From Actinomycetes bacterium (GTDB taxonomy: Bacteria; Actinomycetota; Acidimicrobiia; IMCC26256; PALSA-610), in NCBI GenBank assembly GCA_025360585.1, contig JANYBW010000024.1, forward strand, positions 1-62,151: 62,151 nt of DNA, in the 5' to 3' direction. Below the pieces are notes generated by a model. That model saw nothing but the letters and a program-made list of their open reading frames with translations. It did no database searches and was not told the origin of the DNA. The first letter of the stretch is position 1. Each line of letters begins with the position of its first letter. Shown piece after piece: positions 43,084-50,860 of the stretch. The translations under genes were made by a program, and so were the position numbers.

Positions 43084-44009
43084 GCGAGTTTCCCTGGGCC
43101 GCATCCGGTAACGCAGCCTTCGACGAAGCACGCAAAGGTGGTGTCATCGATAGCGCGGTTGGGTTTCCAAAAACCCAAGAAGAAATGTACGAAACGTATG
43201 CGTTCATTCGCAAACAAGTCCGCGACGGCGAATCACTGGGCGGCGAAGGCGACCTCAAGTTTCCCGCGGGCTACATGTTCAAAAACGTGCCTGAGTGGAA
43301 AGACGGCGAGCTCGACGATCCGGTCACGTGGATGCTTATGGAAATGGAACGCCACGGACTTTCGCATTGCGTGATCGGCGTCAGCAACGACAACGAACGG
43401 CGCGCGGTTCGCGAGCACCCAGACAAGTTTTCGGTTTCGATCGGTTGCGATCCCAACGACGGCATGGAGCAGCTCCGCAAGATCGATCGAGCGTACGAAG
43501 CGTGGGGCGACCAACTCAAACTTGTTGGTGCGTTCCCCGCGGGCCTCTATCCGCAGGTGGCGCTCAACGACAAGAAGTTCTATCCCGTCTACATGAAATG
43601 CATTGAGCTCGACATTCCGTTTTGCTCAACGGTCGGTGTACCCGGCCCCCGTATTCCCATGATGCCGCAGCTCGTTGAATATCTCGACGAGATCTGTTGG
43701 TTTTTCCCGGAGCTCAAGTTCGTGACCCGTCATGGTTGCGAGCCGTGGGCCGCGCTGGCCGCCAAGCTGCTTTTGAAGTGGCCGAACCTGTACTACTCAA
43801 CGACGGCCTTCGCGCCTAAGTACTACCCGAGCGACATCGTGAACTTCGCGAATACGCGCGGCGCCGACAAAGTCATGTTCGCGGGTTACTTCCCCGCCGG
43901 GTTGAGCTACGACCGCCAGTTCACCGAAATGCCCAACGTTGCGTTTCGGGATCACGTTTGGCCGAAGTTTTTGCGCGAGAACTCACAGCGAGTATTCAAG
44001 CTGCCGTAA
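43080..44009 (+). CDS. Amidohydrolase-fold protein, paralogue 2
   Basis: 309 residues, co-translated with paralogue 1 (ATGA overlap) and clearly homologous over its whole length: GVIDSAVGFP, FPAGLYPQVALNDKKFYPVY, GVPGPRIP, FVTRHGCEPW, and HVWPKFLRENSQRVF. The same metal-ligand losses are seen (no H-x-H; DIPFCSTVG; FAGYFP). It has about 20 more N-terminal residues than paralogue 1. The two overlapping genes could encode a hetero-oligomer. The reaction is unknown; the family includes decarboxylases and hydratases acting on aromatic or CoA-free acids. Confidence 0.85.
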   Translation: MSEFPWAASGNAAFDEARKGGVIDSAVGFPKTQEEMYETYAFIRKQVRDGESLGGEGDLKFPAGYMFKNVPEWKDGELDDPVTWMLMEMERHGLSHCVIGVSNDNERRAVREHPDKFSVSIGCDPNDGMEQLRKIDRAYEAWGDQLKLVGAFPAGLYPQVALNDKKFYPVYMKCIELDIPFCSTVGVPGPRIPMMPQLVEYLDEICWFFPELKFVTRHGCEPWAALAAKLLLKWPNLYYSTTAFAPKYYPSDIVNFANTRGADKVMFAGYFPAGLSYDRQFTEMPNVAFRDHVWPKFLRENSQRVFKLP

Positions 44010-44146
44010 CGAGCGCCAACCTTGACACTTTTCTGAGAAAAACCCGAGATCATCCGCGTTTCTTACGTTGCTCACAACGCAGCTCCGTATCGTGGCTCAC
44101 AGGGCCACTGCGTCGGTAGGGGCTTGCGACCATGAAAAGGACCGCG

Positions 44147-45100
44147 ATGATCAAAGCCGAACACTTGACGAAACGCTTCGGCGACACAATTGCCGTCAAC
44201 GATCTGAGCTTCGAGGTCGCGCCCGGTTGCGTCACCGGCTTCCTCGGACCAAATGGCGCGGGCAAGACCACAACGATGCGAATGATCCTTGGTCTCGACG
44301 CGCCAACCCAGGGCACCGTCACTGTGAACGGCAAGCGCTACGCGAACCATCGTTTTCCGTTGCACGAAGTTGGCGCGCTGCTCGACGCGAAAGCATTGCA
44401 CGGTGGGCGCACCGCGTTCAATCATCTCCTGGTGCTCGCCAAGACCAACGGGATCGGGCGGGCACGCGTCGATGAAGTGCTCGACATCGTTGGGCTGACC
44501 GACGTCGCGGGCAAGCGGGCCGGAACGTTTTCGCTGGGCATGGGTCAACGGCTCGGTATCGCGGGCGCGCTCCTCGGTGATCCCGGCATCTTGATGTTTG
44601 ATGAGCCAGTCAACGGGCTGGACCCGGAAGGCATTTTGTGGATCCGCACCTTTTTGCGATCCCTTGCCGACGAGGGACGCACGGTGTTTATTTCCAGCCA
44701 CCTGATGAACGAAATGGCGATGACCGCATCACGGCTTATCGTCGTGGGGCGCGGCAAGCTCATCGCCGATGCGACCGTCGATGAAGTTGTGTCGCGCGGT
44801 CAGCACTGGGTGCGCGTTCGTTCGCCGCGAATCGATGAACTAGTACCGCAGCTCATCGCGGCCGGAGGCACCGTCAACGAAAACGACGGCGCCCACGACA
44901 TCCGTGGTCTCAGCGCTGCCCAAGTCGGCGACCTTGCGGCGGCGACGGGAATCGCTTTGCATGAACTCACCGAGCAACGAGCTTCGCTCGAAGACGTGTT
45001 CTTCGAAATGACCGAAGACAGCGTCGAATATCACGGCAGCGCCAACGCGCACGTTGCCGTTGCCGCAACCACCGATGTCCTCGCTGGAGTAGCACGATGA
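44147..45100 (+). CDS. ABC transporter ATP-binding protein (ABC-2 export type)
   Basis: 317 residues. GPNGAGKTTTMRMILGL is Walker A, FSLGMGQRLGIAGALLGDP the signature region, ILMFDEPVNGLDP Walker B and VFISSHLMNEMA the switch His. The start chosen, ATG 44147, has AAAAGGA 5 nt upstream; ATG 44132 would add five residues. A TTGACA at 44022-44027 in the 137-bp gap upstream may be a -35 box without a good -10. The C-terminal 90 residues form the usual accessory domain. It overlaps the permease by 4 bp. Confidence 0.92.
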   Translation: MIKAEHLTKRFGDTIAVNDLSFEVAPGCVTGFLGPNGAGKTTTMRMILGLDAPTQGTVTVNGKRYANHRFPLHEVGALLDAKALHGGRTAFNHLLVLAKTNGIGRARVDEVLDIVGLTDVAGKRAGTFSLGMGQRLGIAGALLGDPGILMFDEPVNGLDPEGILWIRTFLRSLADEGRTVFISSHLMNEMAMTASRLIVVGRGKLIADATVDEVVSRGQHWVRVRSPRIDELVPQLIAAGGTVNENDGAHDIRGLSAAQVGDLAAATGIALHELTEQRASLEDVFFEMTEDSVEYHGSANAHVAVAATTDVLAGVAR

Positions 45101-45957
45101 CCGCAACGATCACGCCAGCTCCTACGCCTTACTCGACGAACCGGCCCGCGCCGAAGGGCAGCGTGCTCGGGCGCGCAGTCTCGTCGGAGTGGGCCAAGAT
45201 TCGTTCCGTACGCTCCACCGTCTTGTCGTTGGTCGCGACGATGGGGCTCACCGTTGGGCTCGGTTGGCTCATCACGTTCGCATTCATTCACCGTGATCAT
45301 CTGGAACGCGATGGTCGGCGTTTCGATCGATTCGACCCGACCGACCGGGCGATGCGCGGCGTATTTCTCGCGCAACTCGCAATCGGCGTACTCGGAGTTT
45401 TGGTCATGAGTTCCGAACATGTCACGGGAATGATCCGTTCTTCCATCGCCGCGGTTCCTCAGCGTCGCACGTTGCTTGCAGCAAAGGCAATCGTTCTTGG
45501 CACCGTTGCGCTCATCGTTGGTATGGCGTCTTCGTTCGCGGCGTTTCTTGGCGGCCAAGCGATCCTGTCGTCACCCCACACGGATCTCTCACGACAGTTC
45601 CAAGGCGTGTCACTCAGCGATCCGGGCGTGTTACGAGCGGTCGCAGGCGCGGGCGCGTACCTCACAATGATTGCACTGCTGGGTCTCGCGATCGGGACGA
45701 TCATTCGCCGCACTCCCGGAGCGATATCGGCCATGTTTGCGGTGGTGTTGGTCGCTCCATTGATTACAACCGCGCTCCCAGCGCCGTGGGATGTCAACGT
45801 AGGACGATGGCTGCCATTGAATGCAGGGCAGGCCATGTTCACCGTTCGCGTCGAACCCGACCTTTTGACGCCGGGAAAAGGCTTCTTCGTGATGCTCGTG
45901 TGGCTGGCAGGGAGTTTCCTACTCGCAACAATCTTGTTGAGTAAACGCGACGTGTAA
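45097..45957 (+). CDS. ABC transporter permease (ABC-2 export type)
   Basis: 286 residues with about six membrane segments: VLSLVATMGLTVGLGWLITF, VFLAQLAIGVLGVLVMSSE, AIVLGTVALIVGMASSFAAF, YLTMIALLGLAIGTIIR and others. This is the integral membrane half of the exporter with the preceding ATPase (ATGA overlap). A cytoplasmic N-terminus of about 40 residues carries RAVSSEWAKIRSVRST, the amphipathic helix typical of the group. The transporter splits the three amidohydrolase paralogues, which hints at a shared process, but the cargo is unknown. Confidence 0.88.
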   Translation: MTATITPAPTPYSTNRPAPKGSVLGRAVSSEWAKIRSVRSTVLSLVATMGLTVGLGWLITFAFIHRDHLERDGRRFDRFDPTDRAMRGVFLAQLAIGVLGVLVMSSEHVTGMIRSSIAAVPQRRTLLAAKAIVLGTVALIVGMASSFAAFLGGQAILSSPHTDLSRQFQGVSLSDPGVLRAVAGAGAYLTMIALLGLAIGTIIRRTPGAISAMFAVVLVAPLITTALPAPWDVNVGRWLPLNAGQAMFTVRVEPDLLTPGKGFFVMLVWLAGSFLLATILLSKRDV

Positions 45958-45999
45958 CTCCGAAGCGGTTACGCCTAGACCGCCGCGCGCAACGACGTC

Positions 46000-46005
46000 T
46001 AGGGT
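46000..46005 (+). promoter_or_regulatory. -10 box TAGGGT, putative leaderless promoter
   Basis: TAGGGT lies 8 nt before the ATG (46014) of amidohydrolase paralogue 3, in a 56-bp gap after the ABC permease. Confidence 0.55.
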
Positions 46006-46013
46006 CTCGAGTC

Positions 46014-46907
46014 ATGACTGAGTCAACTGTTAACGAGGCCTTTGAGGCTGCTCGCGCCGATGGTGTTATCGATACGTTCCTAGGCATGCCCGCGCCCCGG
46101 GCAGAACAGGCCGCGAAGTTCGATTTCATTCGCAAGATCAGCAACGACAAAGAGACCCAGGAAATGGAATTTCCTGCGCAGTACATGTTCAAAGACAAGC
46201 CGATCTACGAAGAACTCGCCGATCCGGTGGCGGAAACATTGAGCCTGATGGACAAACACAACATCATGACGATGCTGCCGGGCATCGCCGAAAACGAAGC
46301 CGCGCAACGGGCGTGTCGTGAGTTCCCCACTCGGTTCCGCGGTGTCGCGAACGTCGATCCAAACACGGGGATGGACGGCGTGCGAGGGCTGGAACGGGCG
46401 GTGAAAGAAGATGGAGCGATCGCCGCGCACACATGGGGCGCGGGCTTAAACCCACAGGTCGCGACGAACGACAAAAAGATGTACCCGATATACGCAAAGT
46501 GCGTCGAGCTCGACATTCCCGTCATCGTGTATGCCGGTGTACCCGGACCACGCATTCCGTTTGCGGTCCAACACGTAGAGCACCTTGATGAGGTGTGTTG
46601 GTTCTTTCCAGAACTCAAGGTCGTGACTCGCCACGGGGCAGAACCCTGGACCGCGTTGATGTGCAAACTGTTGCTGAAGTGGCCGAACTTGTTCTATTCA
46701 ACGAGCGCGTTCGCACCCAAGCATTACCCCCAAGAGATCATCGATTTTGCGAACAAGCGCGGCGCCGACAAGATCATCTACGCGGGTTACTACAGCGCCG
46801 GATTGCATCTCGATCGCATCTTCGACGAACTGCCGCGGGTTCCCTTTCGCGATCACGTCTGGCCGAAATTCCTGCGCGAAAACGCGCAGCGGGTCTTCAA
46901 CATCTAA
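46014..46907 (+). CDS. Amidohydrolase-fold protein, paralogue 3
   Basis: 297 residues, homologous to the proteins at 42208 and 43080: GVIDTFLGMP, EFPAQYMFKDKP, GVPGPRIPF, VVTRHGAEPW, YYSAGLHLDRIF and HVWPKFLRENAQRVF. H-x-H is missing, the second-strand His is replaced (DIPVIVYAG) and the usual Asp loop is YAGYYS. It has its own promoter, so it can be expressed apart from the first pair. A hairpin follows the stop. Confidence 0.85.
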   Translation: MTESTVNEAFEAARADGVIDTFLGMPAPRAEQAAKFDFIRKISNDKETQEMEFPAQYMFKDKPIYEELADPVAETLSLMDKHNIMTMLPGIAENEAAQRACREFPTRFRGVANVDPNTGMDGVRGLERAVKEDGAIAAHTWGAGLNPQVATNDKKMYPIYAKCVELDIPVIVYAGVPGPRIPFAVQHVEHLDEVCWFFPELKVVTRHGAEPWTALMCKLLLKWPNLFYSTSAFAPKHYPQEIIDFANKRGADKIIYAGYYSAGLHLDRIFDELPRVPFRDHVWPKFLRENAQRVFNI

Positions 46908-46913
46908 CCACGC

Positions 46914-46955
46914 TGGTCCCTACCGCAAGCCGCGCAGGGTGCTACGTAGGGACCA
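46914..46955. terminator. Hairpin TGGTCCCTAC / GTAGGGACCA after paralogue 3
   Basis: Perfect 10-bp arms (46914-46923 and 46946-46955) enclose a 22-nt GC-rich loop. It lies 6 bp after the amidohydrolase stop and 14 bp from the stop of the convergent SDR, so it could end both transcripts. No T-run is present. Confidence 0.5.
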
Positions 46956-46969
46956 TGACCGCGCTGGTC

Positions 46970-47830
46970 CTATTCGGGGATCGCTGGGGCGGTGACTCCT
47001 GCCAGCGTTTCGATCTTGGCCATCGCCAGCTGCGAGGCGACTTTCGAGTACCGGCCACAAAACGCAAATACGCCCGCGCCGTCAGCAACGATCGTGTTGC
47101 CGTTTATGAGTGCCGCGGCATCGGTGCACAACATCACAACAGCCTCAGCCACCTGTGCTGGCGTCGCGGCCATACGCATCGGATGGGTTTCTCGCTCGAG
47201 GTCCATCGCGAATTCGTGCAGCGGCCCAAGCATTTGTTGAATTGAATCACCGTCGATCCATCCCGGCGAGATTCCCACACACGTGACATTTTTCGAGCCG
47301 AGTTCGCACCCGAAGTACTTCACCATAGATTCCATCGCGGCTTTGGCCCCGGCGAGCAGTCCGTGCCCAGGAATCCACGTGCCGGTATCGGCACCCGAGA
47401 CCGCAACGATTCGACCGCCGCCGCGCTCAATCATCTTGGGCAACGCTCGGGTGACGAGCTGATGAAATCCGAACACTGAAATCGCGTAGGTGCGTTCTAG
47501 ATGTCGGCGTTCGGATTTGTACAGCGGACGAAACGCAGTCGCCGCGGCATTCGCGACCACGATATCGAGCCCGCCCCATTCCGCATCGACGCGATCCATC
47601 ATCGCATCAACCGATTCCGCTTCACCCATATCGAGTTGTACCAACATTGCCCGCTGCCCAAACGCTTCCACTTGCCGAGCGACGGCTTGTCCCGCGGCTT
47701 GCTCGCTGCGATACGTCACCACCACATCGCAACCCAACGCGGCCAATTGCAACGCCGTTGCCGCGCCCAAGCCTCGCGACGAACCAGTCACCAATGCGTT
47801 GCGTCCGGAAAGATCAAAGAGTGAATCCAT
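46970..47830 (-). CDS. Short-chain dehydrogenase/reductase lacking the catalytic Tyr
   Basis: 286 residues from ATG 47830. NALVTGSSRGLGAATA binds the dinucleotide and LDIVVANAAAT is the next conserved strand. After the Ser of VAVSGADTG the expected Y-x3-K is HGLLAGAKAA, so Leu sits four residues before the Lys in place of Tyr; a FabL-like Y-x6-K would also fail, since His is there. The protein may be an atypical reductase or bind without catalysis. The C-terminus (NVTCVGISPGWIDGDS...INGNTIVADGAGVF) is standard. The start is backed by a -10 box 7 nt upstream. Confidence 0.85.
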   Translation of the reverse strand: MDSLFDLSGRNALVTGSSRGLGAATALQLAALGCDVVVTYRSEQAAGQAVARQVEAFGQRAMLVQLDMGEAESVDAMMDRVDAEWGGLDIVVANAAATAFRPLYKSERRHLERTYAISVFGFHQLVTRALPKMIERGGGRIVAVSGADTGTWIPGHGLLAGAKAAMESMVKYFGCELGSKNVTCVGISPGWIDGDSIQQMLGPLHEFAMDLERETHPMRMAATPAQVAEAVVMLCTDAAALINGNTIVADGAGVFAFCGRYSKVASQLAMAKIETLAGVTAPAIPE

Positions 47831-47837
47831 ACGGGGA

Positions 47838-47843
47838 AACCTA
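47838..47843 (-). promoter_or_regulatory. -10 box TAGGTT of a compact divergent promoter
   Basis: TAGGTT lies 7 nt before the ATG (47830) of the SDR. Only 34 bp separate this start from the divergent ATG at 47865. Confidence 0.5.
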
Positions 47844-47852
47844 GGCAAGTAT

Positions 47853-47858
47853 TAGAGT
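47853..47858 (+). promoter_or_regulatory. -10 box TAGAGT of a compact divergent promoter
   Basis: TAGAGT lies 6 nt before the ATG (47865) of the zinc-ribbon gene. Each -35 region would lie within the neighbouring gene. Confidence 0.5.
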
Positions 47859-47864
47859 CGAAAC

Positions 47865-48233
47865 ATGATCATCTGGGGCTGGCGTACCAAACTGCACGAT
47901 CACGGAGCGACGATCGCGGCCACATGCCCGCGATGCCACAACTCTGTGGTTTTGCATCACGTACAGATCCGCAAGTGGTTTACGTTGTTTTTTATCACGG
48001 TGATCCCGCTCGGCAAAGGCCGGCGAGTCCTCATGTGCCCCGTATGCCGATGGGGGCGCGATGTCACCAAGGAAGCCATCGCGCTCACCGAGGAAATGGC
48101 CACAATCACGCAGCAATGGAAGTCCGGCGAACTCGATGACGGCGGCTACGGACAACGGGTTGAGGCGTATTGGGCGTTTGCATCGCCAGGCGGGCTGAGC
48201 GCCGAAGGCGATGGCGACGTACCCGTCAAGTAA
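47865..48233 (+). CDS. Zinc-ribbon protein, about 122 residues
   Basis: Two C-x2-C pairs, ATCPRCHNS and LMCPVCRWG, about 40 residues apart, form a zinc ribbon. Between them lies a hydrophobic stretch, KWFTLFFITVIPLGKG, which may be a membrane or membrane-surface segment, as in the small zinc-ribbon family with 'FFIPVIPLGK'. The C-terminal part is an acidic helix and a Gly-rich tail. Function unknown. The stop overlaps that of thiQ by 8 bp, tail to tail. Confidence 0.75.
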   Translation: MIIWGWRTKLHDHGATIAATCPRCHNSVVLHHVQIRKWFTLFFITVIPLGKGRRVLMCPVCRWGRDVTKEAIALTEEMATITQQWKSGELDDGGYGQRVEAYWAFASPGGLSAEGDGDVPVK

Positions 48234-49251
48234 CGACCGGAAACACGAGCACTGCGTCGCCGCGCACGGAGCCCCGCACTTCGCGGCCAGGATCAGCCTG
48301 GGAAACAGAATCGGCGTCGGCCATTGCGCGGGTCACTGGCCCCCCAACGATTCGAACGGTTGCCTGCATTCGATCACCAAACGGCACAACGGTCAAAACC
48401 TCAGCACGCAACGGCCCGTCGTCGGCCATGACGAACGCATCAGGCCGAAGCACAACATCCACATCGCCAACGTGCGATCCTGGGTCGGCAACGCGAGCCC
48501 AACCAAGATCCACCCAACCGTCGTGTGCTCGGGCGCGCAGCGGTGGCGCGAAACCCAACAGTTCACACACTGCGAGCGACGCCGGCCGGGACCACACCGA
48601 TGCTGGCGAACCAATCTGCTCAACGCGCCCAGCGTTCAAGACAACCACTCGATCAGCGATCGCGAACGCCTCGTTGTGATCATGGGTCACGACGACCGTC
48701 GCGATTTTACGAGCTCTCAGGATCGCAGCAACTTCGATCACTAAGCGTTCGCGCAGCACTCGATCGAGCGCACCAAAGGGTTCGTCGAGCAACAACACAC
48801 GCGGCGACGGCGCCAATGCACGAGCCAACGCCACTCGTTGCTGTTCTCCTCCGGACATCGAAGCGATCGACCGTCGTTCGAAACCGACGAGCCCAACGAG
48901 GGCCAACAGTTCACGAGCCGTCCGCCGTCGAACCGATCGGCTCAGACGCTGCATCTTCAAACCAAATTCAACGTTACCCACAACGTCGATGTGCCCAAAG
49001 AGGGCGTGATCTTGAAACATCATCCCGATGCCACGACGATACGCAGCGACCGTGCTGAGGTCGTTGCCGCCCCACGCCACAACACCTTGGGCCGGCACGA
49101 GGCCAGCAATCGCTCGCAAAATCGTGCTCTTTCCCGATCCACTCGCACCGAGTACGGCCACAATTTCTCCGTCACCTACATCGAACGCGACTGCCGAGAC
49201 GACTTCACGGTCGTCGTAGCGGATTGCAAGGTCGCGGACCGTGAGCGTCAT
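48226..49251 (-). CDS. thiQ: Thiamine-type ABC transporter ATPase (ThiQ-like)
   Basis: 341 residues. Walker A GASGSGKSTIL, signature MSGGEQQRVALARAL and Walker B VLLLDEPFGALD are canonical, followed by a C-terminal TOBE-like domain of about 110 residues. By sequence alone it could serve iron, spermidine or thiamine. The assignment to thiamine rests on the operon: TPP riboswitch, thiamine pyrophosphokinase, substrate-binding protein, permease, ATPase. E. coli ThiQ is shorter and lacks the TOBE part. The ATG overlaps the permease stop (ATGA). Confidence 0.82.
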   Translation of the reverse strand: MTLTVRDLAIRYDDREVVSAVAFDVGDGEIVAVLGASGSGKSTILRAIAGLVPAQGVVAWGGNDLSTVAAYRRGIGMMFQDHALFGHIDVVGNVEFGLKMQRLSRSVRRRTARELLALVGLVGFERRSIASMSGGEQQRVALARALAPSPRVLLLDEPFGALDRVLRERLVIEVAAILRARKIATVVVTHDHNEAFAIADRVVVLNAGRVEQIGSPASVWSRPASLAVCELLGFAPPLRARAHDGWVDLGWARVADPGSHVGDVDVVLRPDAFVMADDGPLRAEVLTVVPFGDRMQATVRIVGGPVTRAMADADSVSQADPGREVRGSVRGDAVLVFPVVT

Positions 49252-50855
49252 CGAAACATTCCTCGACGACGGCTGGCAGCCGATTGCACCGTCCCCGCGA
49301 AGATTGCCAGCGCGCCGATGATCGCGATCATCACGAACGAAAGTGCGAATGCGGCGTGCTGCGATCCGATTCCAGGGCGACCCAAAAGGCGGGCGATGGC
49401 CAAGGGCATTGTTGGCTGATTCTGGCGAGCGATGAAGCTGGTTGCACCGAATTCACCCAGCGAGATCGCCATCGCGAACGCGGCCGCCGTCGCCAACGCG
49501 GGGAGCAGTATCGCAATATCGATCGACGTCGTCACCCTCACGGGCGATGCGCCCAGCAACGCTGCGACTTCACGGAGTTGCGGAGCGATCGATTGCATCG
49601 TGGGTACGAGGAGTCGCAACACGATCGGCGCGGCGACAAATGCTTGCGCCAAGGGCACGAGAAACCAACGATCGCGCAGATCGAACGGGCGATCGAGCGC
49701 AATAAGAAAACCAAAACCTAGAGTCACGGCCGAAACTGCAATCGGCAACGTGGTGAGTGCGTTCAAAGCGCGCCAACCCGGAGCTCGACGCCCGACGATG
49801 AATGCCGCCATCGTCCCCATTGCGAGCGAAAACAACGTTGCCCACGCGGCGGATTGCAACGACGTCGCGACGCTGTCGATCGGCCGCCACCCGAACCGCG
49901 ACGAATCGCGCAGCGCAGCGAAGCCCCCGCCGCCGGTTTCGAACGCTCGCTGGACAACAATCAACATCGGAAGCACCATCACAGCCGCCAGCGACCACAG
50001 CGATACAGACCACGCCCGGCGACTGCGACGTGATGCCACAAGGGACCGCGCGGCGTGCTCGCCGGCAACCGCTCGCGAGCCAACGAAGCGTGCGCACACA
50101 ACGGCCACGATGCCAACGGTCAGGAGTTGCACGACAACCAGCGCAGCAGCACGGTCGAGTGCGAGCTCTTGGGTGGTGAGCCGAAAAATCTCTGTTTCTA
50201 TTGTCGTTTTCGTGAGCCCACCCAATGTCGTGATGACGCCGAACGAAGTGAGACAGAACAGCCATACGATGGCAGCAGCGTTCACCACCGAACCCGCGAT
50301 CGCGGGCCAGGTCACCGAGGCGAACGTACGAACGCGATTTGCGCCCAACATTCGTGCCGCATCGATGAGTTGTTCATCAAATTCGCGCCACCGAGTGCCG
50401 ACAACCCGAACAACAACGCCAAGATTGAAATACACATGCGCGACCACAATGATCGTCGTTGTGTGCAACCACTGCCATGATCGCAACGGCCCACCCGCAC
50501 CGAACTCGGCGATAAAGGCCGCACCAACGACCACGGTTGGCAACGCGAAAGGAATTGTCAGCAGCACGCGGACGACACCCGCTCCACGCGGGCGGACGCG
50601 TTCGAGCCCGTACGCGATCGGTAGCCCAAGCGCGACCGCAACAACGGTGGAGAGCAAGGATTGCCACAGCGTGAACCCAAACACAGACCGAACGCGAGCG
50701 TCTGTGAATACGTCGGTGACCGCTGCGAGGCGCAGGTGGGAATGCGGTAACAAACCACGGCCAATGATCGCGACCAATGGCCAGACGACGAAATAGCCCA
50801 ACCCGACCGTAAGTATCAGGTTGGGGATCGAGCTTGCCCAACGGCGCACTGCCAT
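49248..50855 (-). CDS. thiP: Thiamine-type ABC transporter permease (ThiP-like)
   Basis: 535 residues with about twelve membrane segments and two binding-protein-dependent transport domains, each with an EAA-like loop, for example DEQLIDAARMLGANRVRTFASVTWP in the first half and APQLREVAALLGASPVRVTTS in the second. This two-domain fusion is the ThiP/FbpB architecture. The ATG at 50855 is 5 bp after the binding-protein stop; the open frame goes up to 51134 but the added part overlaps that gene and has no transport features. It forms the channel for substrate delivered by the preceding lipoprotein. Confidence 0.85.
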   Translation of the reverse strand: MAVRRWASSIPNLILTVGLGYFVVWPLVAIIGRGLLPHSHLRLAAVTDVFTDARVRSVFGFTLWQSLLSTVVAVALGLPIAYGLERVRPRGAGVVRVLLTIPFALPTVVVGAAFIAEFGAGGPLRSWQWLHTTTIIVVAHVYFNLGVVVRVVGTRWREFDEQLIDAARMLGANRVRTFASVTWPAIAGSVVNAAAIVWLFCLTSFGVITTLGGLTKTTIETEIFRLTTQELALDRAAALVVVQLLTVGIVAVVCARFVGSRAVAGEHAARSLVASRRSRRAWSVSLWSLAAVMVLPMLIVVQRAFETGGGGFAALRDSSRFGWRPIDSVATSLQSAAWATLFSLAMGTMAAFIVGRRAPGWRALNALTTLPIAVSAVTLGFGFLIALDRPFDLRDRWFLVPLAQAFVAAPIVLRLLVPTMQSIAPQLREVAALLGASPVRVTTSIDIAILLPALATAAAFAMAISLGEFGATSFIARQNQPTMPLAIARLLGRPGIGSQHAAFALSFVMIAIIGALAIFAGTVQSAASRRRGMFR

Positions 50856-50860
50856 GCGCG

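Noticed and set aside
49432-50796. 454-residue open frame on the plus strand
   Set aside because: Antisense of the two-domain thiamine permease; rich in Thr, Arg and Ala without any motif.
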